Shown in pieces: positions 48,447-59,239 of a DNA stretch of 64,000 nt. How positions within the stretch are numbered: the stretch's first letter is position 1; each line of letters opens with the position of its first letter. Both the position numbers and the translations under genes were made by a program. The notes beneath the pieces are model-generated. The model was given only the letters and a program-made list of their open reading frames with translations, made no database searches and was not told where the DNA came from. This stretch comes from Maratus speciosus (Eukaryota > Arthropoda > Arachnida > Araneae > Salticidae), in the NCBI GenBank assembly GCA_963932465.1, contig OZ010795.1:475406806-475470805 (forward strand). The letters run 5' to 3'.

Positions 48447-49432
48447 ATCTAACTCCCTTTTTTCAACCCAAATTTCTCTATATAAAAGGTCCTACTCTAC
48501 TTCAATACAACAAACAAAAAAAATATACTGTTTCACATACAATATAATCACAATCAAGCATAATATTTATTACAATAACAATATGTAAAATGCTGACTCA
48601 CTCCCATGTCTAGATGCACCTTGAAATTTTGTTATTCAAGTTTTAGAATTTTGCATAAAATCAGCAATTTTAAATTAAATTAAATTAAAAAAATCACCAA
48701 CTCCAAATTCCAAATTGTGACTTACCCCACTTGATGCTGTAGAAGGATAATCCAATTTTTTTTTCAGCCTTGCGGCCCACCCACTCACAAACCACTTTCT
48801 GACCCTAAGGTCCACTTAAACGAAATATATCCATCGGGAAAACAATTCACACATTTCTCTTCGCACCAAAGGATCCACCAACACTCTCTTCTTTCTTTGT
48901 CCGGCCATATCGCATCCGAAAATCTTTTTTTTCCCAATCTTCCGCAACCCTTTTCTCACCAACCAGCTGAGTCTCTCTTCCTTCCTTCAGCGGGGGGGGG
49001 GGGGGGTGTGTGAAAAGCAACACCCTTCTTTTCCGGACGATGCCCGATCCTCTCTTCCCAATTCTCCGCAAGCAGCAGTCTTCTCCGCAATCTTCCATCT
49101 TCCTTTCTCCACAGCTGACCGGGGCGGAAATCCGAAACTAATTTCCTTTCTTCCCGAACCGAAACCAGGCTTTCTCTTTTCCCACGCTGGACAAGGATTT
49201 CAGAACTGCACGGAAATTTCACGGTTTTTTTCTCTTCCAACACACGGGAACTTTCCTTTGTTTTCTTTACCCATTTCAGGACAGCGACTTCTACATTCCT
49301 TGAAAGAACAATCTCCAATTGATCATTCCGTGGGTAAAAGTGCAGGCTTATACTTAAGCTAGCTAAGTTTGTTGTGTGCGTATGTGCCCAAACTTTCTTC
49401 AAACAACTCGAATCCCGACTTTTGACTACAGC
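48447..49432 (-). other. Leader between 5' LTR and gag
   Basis: About 985 bases without a credible frame, unusually long for a leader. It is C/T-rich on the plus strand and includes a G run of about 14 at 48992-49005. Frames across the G run are low-complexity artefacts. Just inside the LTR, no TGG-starting primer binding site is seen. In coding orientation the sequence is GCTGTAGTCAAAAGTCGGG, followed by ATTCGAG. Confidence 0.6.
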
Positions 49433-49923
49433 TGTAACGCCAATAAAAATCTAACTTAAGGAATTAATCTTAACTAAAATAAAAAGAACTTTGAGTTCAT
49501 TTTCTACAGTTTTTTTTACGACACACGGACACACACACAGCAAGCACACATACATTTCTTGACACAGAAAAATTAATCTTTTTAGGAGCGGATCGCTCCT
49601 CCAGCAGACCGATAATGACTGCCTTAGGTCGCGTCAAAAAAGCATCTCCTCATCTTCAAGCCCTTCGAGACTTCCGTCTATTTTTTGGCAACCCACGTGG
49701 TATCTTGATTCATCTTATTAAGAAAAAAGTTTTAATTCTTACGAGTGCTACTCAGCACTTTTCAAATGTTTATATCATTAAATTCAGTTTACAAGTTACA
49801 TTTGGATTTTGTGAAGCACTGACATGTTAAGTTATAGTTTAGGCATCTGGAGATCCCAATTAAAAATTTTTATTACTTTACGTGGTCATCTGGTTTCTGC
49901 TTGAGCCTAGATGACACGTCACA
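49433..49923 (-). repeat. 5' LTR
   Basis: The right-hand copy of the LTR pair, 5' in coding orientation. It runs TGTAACGCC to GTCACA on the plus strand and is followed by the target duplication GGGG (49924-49927). The promoter and start site of the element should lie here, but no TATA box can be assigned with confidence. Confidence 0.95.
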
Positions 49924-49927
49924 GGGG

Positions 49928-50218
49928 ATAGTCGCATTTTGTGAATATCCAATGCGTGGAAGTATCATTAAATAGTAATGTTAATGTGTTTGCATTTTTC
50001 TATCAATTTCTTAAACATTCGAGAACGACAGTTCCTGGCGGAAAACCTTCGATATGGTTTTTATTCTTTCGGAATAATTGGCTGGACTTACGCGTGGTAA
50101 GTCGTGAGTTTTAGTCAGAGCTCGAAATAGTCATTTTTCCAGTGTTTGTACCAGTTATGCTGAGCTGTAAAGGTAGAATTTTCAATTTTCAAAAGATCAA
50201 AGGTGCTTAACCCTTTTG
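49928..50218. other. Unassigned stretch
   Basis: Host or older repeat DNA to the right of the LTR element. Nothing recognised. Confidence 0.4.
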
Positions 50219-50221
50219 TTA

Positions 50222-50650
50222 GGTGCGTTCGTAATTATATAAAGACGTAGCACCTATAGTCGTCGTTCGGTCCGTCCGTCCGCCTGTCTGACTGTCCGTC
50301 TGTCCATCCGTATACAACAAAGCAAAAATTACCCAACCAAATGGTTTGAAATTTTAAATATATCATTGTTGCATAATTTTATCGAGTCATTTCAAATTTT
50401 ATGAAAAACGATGTATAGTTTAATTACAGGGACAATCTAAAGTTTTTCGGTACATTACGGCCAATGGAAGAAAAAATATTTCAAGTGCATTTTAATGATG
50501 TTACAGCCTTTCGAACACAATGAAATTGATATGCACTTATGAAGTGCACTAAAATATGCATTAGTACAATATTCGGTGCAAAAAATATTTATAAAACTAG
50601 TTTTAGCACGAACGCACCTCATTTGCCACGTTTGACGTGCAATTTCCAAC
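50222..50650 (+). mobile_element. Short non-autonomous element E402, copy 2
   Basis: Starts GGTGCGTTCGTAATT after TTA and ends near ...TTCCAAC before TTA. An inner inverted copy of the start, ACGAACGCACCT, lies near 50609-50620, so the original terminal repeat may have been there. It contains 'gtccgtccgtccg'-type short repeats and the shared 'tttaatgatgttaca' module. Confidence 0.7.
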
Positions 50651-50653
50651 TTA

Positions 50654-51839
50654 TTACTGTAATAAACCAGAATGAGTGGTCTATGTGGAGATTTTCCTTA
50701 AATTGAAACAATAAACAGTTGTTTATTTTATTTTGGACCTATTATTATGGCAGAGCTACACAAGAGCACGTTACATGTTTATGTTAATCATTGCTACATG
50801 AACGTCGACTGTTATATAATATTAATGTGTGAATCTACTCTGACAATTAAAAAAAAATATATTAACGAGTTGAAATTTCTTAGAAAACGTAATCATTAAG
50901 TATCAATATCATAACTGACGATAAAAAATATCTAAACATAATAATTAAGTAAAACATTAAAGACCATTTATTAACATTAAATCTTTATTTGTTCTCCTGG
51001 CAAAGAAGAGTGTGTTTGCGCCAAATGACATTAGAGGATTGTGATCCAATTTATTTATGTATTCCAGTTCAGTTTAAGTTTGAATTTTGAATATATATGT
51101 CGTATTTGTTTGTGTGCTTTGAAAATAAATGTTTTATTTCACAAACGGTTTAGTCAATATTATTAGACAATGTGTAGTTATTTTAACGAATCTTCTTAAG
51201 ATAACTATTTTATGTAAAAGTAATATTAAAAAATTATTTGATAAATAACAAAGTTGCTCACACAATCTAAAAACACATTGTATACATACCATTTGATGAA
51301 ACAAACCTAGACAAATGTAAAATAAAGTGTGATTTCAGTAATTGGCAATGTACAAGTCATGGTGTAAAAAAAAAGAAAAAAAAGCGTTAAACACAATATG
51401 CAACAAATAATATCGAAAGAGGGACTCGGTGTAGCATCTCGTTTAGCCAATCAACTAATTATCAGTAAATGCTATTACATATTTTTACGAAGTCGCTGTC
51501 CGTGTGATTGATATTTTATAAGAAAACAGTCATTTAAACTCCATAATATTTATTTTTAGAATGATTCAGAAAGTACGGGTATTTTCATAAGCAGAAAAGA
51601 CTATTACGCAACAGTTTCAGCGTAATTTAATGTAATTAACAGGCTATAAACATTGGCTATAAAAATGGCTAAATCTAAAATACCTCTAAAATGGACACTT
51701 TTTCTGACATTCGTGATGCATTGTATCTCGAATTAAGTTTGACTAAATACGACAAACACACAGATTTCCGGAAATAGAACGAAATATGATTCCAACACAT
51801 AGATTTTAAGGTGTTTCAAAACATGGCTAAAAAGTCACA
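50654..51839. other. Unassigned AT-rich stretch
   Basis: About 1.2 kb with no gene, RNA or matched repeat that I can support. Confidence 0.5.
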
Positions 51840-52875
51840 ATAAAAGCCTGACTGTCTTTTTTTTTTCCTTAGCAGAATAAAAATTTTAAATAAAACTATC
51901 AGCATATACTTAGCTGTCAATTATTTCACTTGTTAAATATCACTCCTTCGAATATAAATCTTTGCTTAATTTTAATGCTAATTAATTGCAGAATTCTGGG
52001 ATTAAATATGGTAAGGATAATGATTCAGAAATAGCGTTAATATAAAACAAGAATAGCTCGCAGCTGTGTATTTTTAATGAAAAAAATGAATGAAATTTAA
52101 AGACATTAATATTTATATGCTGAAGAATGGAAGAACGTTTTCAATTTCCCATAAAAAGGTGCATATCTTAAACTATAATAGATTCTTTCCGCTTAACATA
52201 ATTAAAATATAAACGGACTATGGTACATGAGAGCCACCGGATTTGGCGTGAAAGTGCGCAGTGCGCATACACATATAATTGTGCACCCCGAATCCCTTTT
52301 TTCGAATTGCGTCCATGCAGTACCCTTTGGTTCCCATTCTTTTAGCCCCCGGTACCGGTATGCTATTTCTTTCTCCCAGCTTATTTTGTCTCCAAAAAAT
52401 AACGTTACCTTACAGACGCTAGCAATAAAAAAAGCAGATGTATTATTGTACAATTAAATGCTCTATAGCAATTTTCTTAATTTCTAGGCATCGCACATTT
52501 TCAATGTTTATACTGTCGTATTGGGAAAAAAAAGTACTTTTAAATGCAATTCGTTTGAAAACTGTATCTCCATTTATTTTTGAAATATTAATTTTTTTGC
52601 AGTTTTTAGCACCATTTGTTTAATTTTGGCAACTCAAGTACTCCATTTATATAGAAAGTAGGGGGTAAATAGTTAAAAAATAGCAATTATATCTTTTTGT
52701 TGCCGTTTTCTCATAACAACCGAAAGAAAATGTAATTAAAATACGTGCTATTTTGAAAAAAATATATAAAGAATAAAAAAAAAAAAAACATAGAAAAAAA
52801 ATATAAAAAATATAATTTCTACGAATAATAAAACATGGACCTATTATAAACTATATTTAATTTTAAGTATCTGTA

Positions 52876-53137
52876 GACCCTTTCAGTGTAACGTCAGTCA
52901 TGACGTTTTGGTTGGAAACTGACTCCAAACAAACGGTTGCTATGCGTCATTTCTTTTTAAATATAAATCGTGGAAAATGTTACTAGTACATATCAAGTAT
53001 TAAAACACTTAGATGAGAGATATAGATATGACATAGCTGCAAAACACAAACAAAATAGAAAATACAACATAGCAACCGTTTGTTTGGAGTCAGTTTCCAA
53101 CCAAAACGTCATGACTGACGTCACGACTGAAAGAGTC
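52876..53137. mobile_element. TA MITE, copy 2 (262 bp)
   Basis: The ends are GACCCTTTCAGT and, inverted, GACTCTTTCAGT, flanked by TA. The inverted partner at about 56478-56500 lacks the element and shows the empty site. An open frame at 52970-53161 lies inside the element and is not a gene. Confidence 0.88.
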
Positions 53138-53416
53138 TATATTAATGTTAGAAACAAATGAATGCCTATGAATCATTAGATAGCCATTTTTTTTTGGTCC
53201 AGTTTCTTTAATGACGGCATCTTTTTGCTGCATTTGTGTATTATTTTGAGATAGTGACATCCTATGCATAGTTTACTGTAGATGTTTAAGAGTGGATCGT
53301 AAATGTGTAATTCTTATGCGGATGCGAATGACGTCATTTTACAAAAAATAAAAGTGTGTGCATTAAGTCTTAAAATTGAAATATGTTTTGTACTATTTAT
53401 ATATACATATATTTTT

Positions 53417-54500
53417 ACTTTCTTCTATCTTTACAAGAAGAAAGTATTGGATTCGTGAAAATTTTCGACTTCCGGTTTTCAACGGATTTATACGTTTTAG
53501 AATGCCCAGAACACGATTTGATGGTTTTTAGAAAATGTCTGTCTGTGAGTCTGTCTGTCACTCTGTCACTCCGTCACTCTGTCACTCTGTCTGTGAGTCT
53601 GTATGTGACAAAAATTTTGTGGGCGCTCTATCTCAAGAAATAATGCACGGAATTTCACAAAACTTCATATTTAGTTAGACCTTGATATAAACTGGACCTG
53701 ATTAGTTTTTGGTGAAAATCGCCCAACAGGTGGCGCTGCTATGCGGCATTTTTCACGATTTCTGCAATAGCTATATCTCAAGAACTACTGCACGGATTTT
53801 GATAAAACTTCAGATTCAGTTAGTCCAAGTTATAGTTTGGTGTTGATTACTTGTTTGTGAAAATCGCCCAACAGGTGGCGCTGGTATGCTGCATTGTTCA
53901 TGATTATCGCAATAGCTCTAACTAAAGAAAAAATGCACGAATTTTCATCAAACTTCAGATTCAGTTAGTCCCTGATATAAATTAGTGCTGTTTATTTTTT
54001 GGTGTAAATCGCCCAATAGGTGGCGCTGCTGTGCTGCATTTTTCACGATTTCCACAAGAGCTGTATCTCAAGAACTATTGCACGGATTTTCATCAAACTT
54101 CAGATTTAGTTAGTCCTTGACATGAATTGACGTATAAATTAGTGCTGTTTAATTTTTGGTGTAAATCGCTCCACAGGTGGCGCTGCTATGCTGTATTTTT
54201 TGCGATTTCCGCAATAGCTTTTTCTCAAGAACTAATGCTTGGATTTTCAACAAACTTCAGATTCAGGTATACCTTAGTATAGTTTAGTGCTGTTTACTTT
54301 TAGTGTAAATCACTCAATAGGTGGCGCTGCTATGCTACATTTTTTCAGAATTTCCGCTATAGCTCTATCTCAAGAACTAATGCACGAATTTTCATCCAAC
54401 TTCAAATTCAGATATACTTTGATATGACTTGGTGCTAAATCGTTGTTATTTCTTGTACTATTTAAAGGATTTAATTGACGTGATTTATATAGAAGAAAGT
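53417..54500. mobile_element. Element with tandem ~145-bp modules and short inverted ends
   Basis: The ends are ACTTTCTTCTAT (53417-53428) and ATAGAAGAAAGT (54489-54500), with another ATAGAAGAAAGT at 55014-55025 that may be the true end of a longer form. The left part has a 'ctgtctgtgagtctgtc' simple repeat (about 53539-53605). Five modules follow, each with 'tctcaagaactaatgcacg', 'cttcagattcagttag' and 'aggtggcgctg'. The last string recurs near 53730, 53875, 54020, 54177 and 54321. No protein is encoded. Confidence 0.7.
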
Positions 54501-57429
54501 TTTGTGATGACCACAACATACTAGTTTTTCATCGGGGGCGACACTAAATTCTGAAAAAGCAGAGTTCCTGTTTTCTGGTTATTTTTATATTATTTTTTTA
54601 TGTGGTAAAATTTGGTTTGTCAAATATGAAAGAGCTCACAAAAATGTATATTAAAATTTTTTGCGAGACAATAAAAAGGAGTTCCGGGGCTAAAGGTTCA
54701 CTTCCTTAGGGTTCTTAACCCTTACAAGGGTGCAGTTTGCATGGCGCAAACGCCAAAATTTCTCAAATTTGCCACCAGTATTTTCAAAAAGAAATTTTGT
54801 TTTTCTACTGGGAAGATCTTTGAACATGTAAAAAAGTATTATTAAAAAATACTGCTATTCCGTATTTTGCATGATTTACACGATTTTAGCAATAGTGATA
54901 ACTCATGAACTAATTCATCAAATTTCATATCTTTAGAATCCTCATAATGGGCATAGATTGCCAATTAAGTTCAGCACTGTGCTAGCGAAATTTGAAGTAT
55001 TAATATGTATAAGATAGAAGAAAGTTTTGGGATTGGCACATCCGACTAAGCCATTAAGGAATATTCATTAAGGCTCTGCTCTGCACTTAAGTCACTTTAT
55101 TTGTGATTAGATATAATTAACATGTATTGCTATTCTGATAGAAAGCAATCGAGCAGTGTTTCCCCTTTTTCTGTAAAAGCATCGAATCTTTCCGATAACG
55201 GTGTCAAAATTTTAATTTAATCTAATTTTCAGGGACTCACCACAAAAAAGTATTAAGCGGAAGGAATGGATTATAGTTTAATATATGAAACTTTTTACAG
55301 GAAATTGACAACATTATTCCATTCTTCAGCATGTAAATATTAATTTCTATAAATTTCATTTATTTTTTCTTAAAAATGCACATTTGCGAACTATTCATTT
55401 TTGTATTAACACTATTTCCGAATCATAATCCTTACCATATTTAGTCCCCGAACTCTGCAATTAATTAACATTAAAATTAGTCAAAGATTTCTATTCGGAA
55501 AGTATGATAACTAACAAGCGGAATAGTTGACAGCTAATTATATGCTGATAGATATATTTGAAATTTTTATTTTGCTAAAGATATCAATGAAAGAAGAAAT
55601 GAAGGAAAAAGCAGAAATTATGACACTATTTCCGAATCACAATCCTCACCATATTTAACCCCCGAATTCTGCAATTAATTAACACTAAAATTAGTCAAAG
55701 ATTTCTATTCGGAAGGAGTGATAACTAACAAGTGGAATAGTTGACAGCTAATTATATGCTGATAGATATATTTAAAATTTTTATTTTGCTAAAGAAAAAA
55801 AAATTAAATTTTGCAAATATTGTTTGTAATCTAAATGCAGTTTGGAATGACGGGGGTGGGGGGGTGGGGGGGGGGCATGCTACGGTTGTTAGTATTGCAG
55901 AATATAAGTGTCCCGTACATTTTTTGTTAGATATTAACCCTGTATATTACAGTCCACGTAATTTTATTATAAGGACAACTGAAGTTAGGCATTAATTTCA
56001 TGGATGAAATGTTAGACTAGTTTTTAATGGAATATTGTATTGTGACAGAAAACTTAACATTTTATACAGATTACCATTTTTATGATGATTCGAAGCTGAA
56101 ATTAAATTTCGGTGCCTAGGGACCCCTTTCTATTCAGTTGCGAAAAGTTTTAAACTAGAAAACAGGAATTCTGCTTTTTCAGAATTTAGTGTCGCCTCCG
56201 ATGAAAAAAAAATTAAATAAGTATGTATATATAAATAGTACAAAACATATTTCAATTTTAATACTTTAAGCTCACAGTTTTATTTTATCTAAAATGGCGT
56301 CATTCGCTACTGCTTAAGAATTCCACATTTACGATCCAATCTTAAACAACTACAGTAAAGCATGCACAGGACGTCATTATCGCAAAATAATACACAAATG
56401 CAGCAAAAAGATGCCGTCATTAAAGAAACTCGACAAAAAAGGCTATCTAATGATTCATAGGCCTTCATTTGCTTGTAATATTAATATAGATACTTAAAAT
56501 TAAAAACAGTTTATAATAGCTCCATGTTTTAACAGAAATCATTCGTTTATATTTTTTCAAAATAGTACGTATTTTAATTACATTTTTTTTCGGTTGTTAT
56601 GAGAAAATGACAACAAAAATATATAATTACTATTTTAGAACTACTTTTCCTTTACTTTTTACAGAAATGGAGTACTTGAGTTACCAAAATTAAATTTCGT
56701 TTAAAACTACAGAAAAATTAATGTCTCAAAAATAAATGGAGATGCAGTTTTCCAACAAATTGCATTAAAAAGTACTTTTTTCCCCCAATACGACGGTATA
56801 AGAATTGAAAATGGGCGATGCTTAAAAGTTTAAAAAATTGCTGTAGAGTATTTAATCGTACAATGATACATCTGCTTTGTTTTACGGCTGGCTTATACAC
56901 CGTGATGTTATTTTTTGGAGACGACACTTGATGAGCTGGAAGAAAGAAATAGCATACCGGGGGCTAATATACATTATCGTGTCCTACCAAATGAGCTGTA
57001 TCAAACATAACCACATAAAAATATTTTGTTTTGGGGGCATGTTAAGTTCTTACCTTTGGCATATATAGGTGCTTTTCAAGGACTTCATACGTCAAAATTA
57101 AGGAGTTTTGCCACCAGTATGTCTTAATAATATTTGTTTACATTCAAAATCTTCAAAATATAAAAAACAAATATTTCTTTTTGATATTACTGGTGGCAAA
57201 TTTGAGAATTTTTGGCATTTGCAGAATGCAAACGGCGCCCCTGTGAGGGTTAAGGACCCTAAGGAAGTGGACCTTTAGTTCTGGGACTCTTTTTTTTGTC
57301 AAGCAAAAATTTTTAATTATACATTTTCGTGAGCTCTTTCAAATTTGGCATACCAAATTTGACCACATAAAAAAATAATAGAAAATAGTAACCAAAGGGT
57401 ACTGCAGGGACGCAATCCGAAAAAGGGTC

Positions 57430-59130
57430 TTCGGGGTGCACAATTATATGTGTATGCGCACTGCGCACTTTCATGCCAAATCCGGTAGCTCTTATGTGCC
57501 ATAGTCTTTTTTTATCTGAAGCCATAAACAGACACACATACAAAATTTCGATTTTTACTCAAAAAATAGAATCCAGTGCTTAAATTTGAGTAAAGATCTT
57601 CGAAATGTACAATTAAATGTGTAGGTGCATCTTCATTTCAAATTTGGTGTCTCTAGGTCCAATAGTCTGTTTTAACTTGAGGTCACAAACAGAACACATA
57701 AGAAATAAACAATTAAATAAATAATAAAAAAAACCCGACTGCGTAAAAAGCGAACTAATTATTTCTCAATTATGTGACACTATTTTTTTTTCAATTCCTA
57801 CTATTAGCTCATACTCTCGCTCTATATAACTTGTTCAACTTTTCAATCGTTAATAAAATACTTATTAGTCATCCAATCAAGCTCAAATATTTTTTTTTAA
57901 ACTTGTAGTGGATGACACTTGATGTTAATCCAGTTTTTTCAAATATTAATTCATTCATTAAATTAAATTAATTAATTTTCAATAATCGAGAGAGCCCTCT
58001 TCTTGATCAAGGTATTTTAAGACCGAGAGAGCCCACTTCTTGATCAAGGCATTTTAAGTGCCACTGAAAAGGAAAGAAGGCTGGAAGAAAAAAAATTATC
58101 TTATTGACCTAAGTAGGAATCGACTTAAAATATTTTTTTCATATTACTTGTTTATATTACCTATTTTTTTTTATTTACTTGTATTGATGACTTTTAAGTT
58201 GTGTTTAATTGTTAGTTCTTATCTAGAAACCCTGTTTTGATGAGGCCTATAGATGTCTATGATGGTTAGAGTTGCAGTAAAGCTAGAGATCCTACATACA
58301 CAACTTCCAGGTTGTATAATATTTTAACGGAGCTTCTGACTGTAAAATAGTCAATAAAACATCGTCTTCATTTTGAAAGACCTATCCAATGATATGCCAC
58401 TCAATAGGGTGCGTAAAATTATTTTTCATCTCTACCGCCATTTTGAATTTATAAAAACAAAACCTAGCCTATAACCATTGGGCCGTTAAGACGAATTTAT
58501 AGAGACCGCATTCTTTAAAATCCATTAACCCGTTGGGATGTTTCGAGGGTATAAAGAAATCCACATACACGGATACGCGTAAAACACATAACCCTTCTTT
58601 TCAGTCGGGTAAAAATTCTATTTTTGCATAAAAATATGCTCTACAGTACCGAAATTGGGAAAATGGCTTCAAGATGCACAATAAGATGGGTATTCGCACC
58701 TTCATACCAAACTCGGTGGCTCTAGATCCCATAGCCCTTTTTCAACTGAGGCGACAAAATGATGCACACTCAAAATTTAGTGCATATAGATAATAAGGCC
58801 CAGAGTCATTCAGGGTTTAAATTGAAAAAAATAAGGAGATTCGAAGTGCACAATTAGATGTGTCGGTACAACTTCGTCCCAAATTCGGTGGATCTAGGTC
58901 CCATACTCTGCTCACAACTAAGAAAACAAAATGGTACTCGCGCAAAAAATCGGTTTTTGTATTTAAAACATAGCCCAGGAACTGTTCAGCGAAGAAATTC
59001 GAAAAAAAAAAAAGCTTCGAGATGCGCAATTAGGAGGGAATGCATACATTTGTGCCAATTTTGATAGCGCTAGATCCCACAATCTTTTCATAACAAATAT
59101 AATAAAATGAAACACACACACAAAATAGCG
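57430..59130. repeat. Degenerate ~165-bp tandem modules (interrupted)
   Basis: Modules at about 57430, 57590, 58665, 58840 and 59005 share 'gtgcacaatta.atgtg', 'ccaaattcggtgg.tcta' and a 'cacaaaa' tail. Sequence at 57734-58609 separates the second and third. No coding frame. Confidence 0.65.
57734..58609. mobile_element. Insert with CCCGACTG inverted ends (about 876 bp)
   Basis: CCCGACTG at 57734-57741 and CAGTCGGG at 58602-58609 face each other at the two edges of a block that breaks the flanking tandem modules. Inside, a 34-bp direct duplication with 'cttcttgatcaaggtatttt' lies at about 57990-58055. No transposase frame. The class is unknown. Confidence 0.5.
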
Positions 59131-59239
59131 ATCTTGCTATAGACAATACATCCACCACAAAATAAGGAATCTTACACACAAAACATATGTAACGTTACAC
59201 AAGTGACCAATAATTTCTCTTTTACAGTAATTCCGAACA
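59131..59239. other. Junction between degenerate modules and the satellite
   Basis: A short transition. The first full satellite text starts near 59255 with 'tacctgattattcg'. Confidence 0.35.

Larger units (their letters stand above)
42515..49923 (-). mobile_element. Gmr1-like Ty3/gypsy LTR retrotransposon (7.41 kb)
   Basis: Complete from LTR to LTR, coding on the minus strand. The order is 5' LTR (49433-49923), leader, gag (48446 down), zinc knuckle and protease (46993 down), integrase (46308-45033), reverse transcriptase (about 44960-44281), RNase H (44075-43566), 3' LTR (42515-43006). Integrase before reverse transcriptase is the reverse of ordinary Ty3/gypsy and matches the Gmr1-like lineage. 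No env-like frame exists. The LTRs differ at roughly 15-20 positions by eye, and stops and frameshifts occur in most domains, so the copy is old and inactive. A foreign stretch of about 400 bp interrupts gag. Confidence 0.9.
51840..57510. repeat. Inverted-repeat mosaic
   Basis: Several blocks occur in both orientations. 51840-52205 matches the reverse complement of 55248-55590 (itself partly duplicated at 55600-55800). 52350-53400 matches the reverse complement of 56190-57000. 54580-54850 matches the reverse complement of 57090-57370. 52225-52350 matches the reverse complement of 57370-57510. The order is not a simple palindrome, because the first block's partner lies inside the second's. A TA MITE (52876-53137) and a tandem-module element (53417-54500) are inserted. 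Confidence 0.7.

Noticed and set aside
48847..49402. Open frames in the LTR leader that could be an extra gene
   Set aside because: They cross a G run, are rich in Pro, Arg, Glu and Lys, overlap in several frames and show no motif.
42515..49923. An endogenous retrovirus with an envelope gene
   Set aside because: RNase H ends about 560 bases before the 3' LTR, and no membrane protein frame lies there or elsewhere in the element.
52970..53161. A 63-codon open frame
   Set aside because: It lies inside the 262-bp TA MITE and is mostly explained by its inverted repeats.
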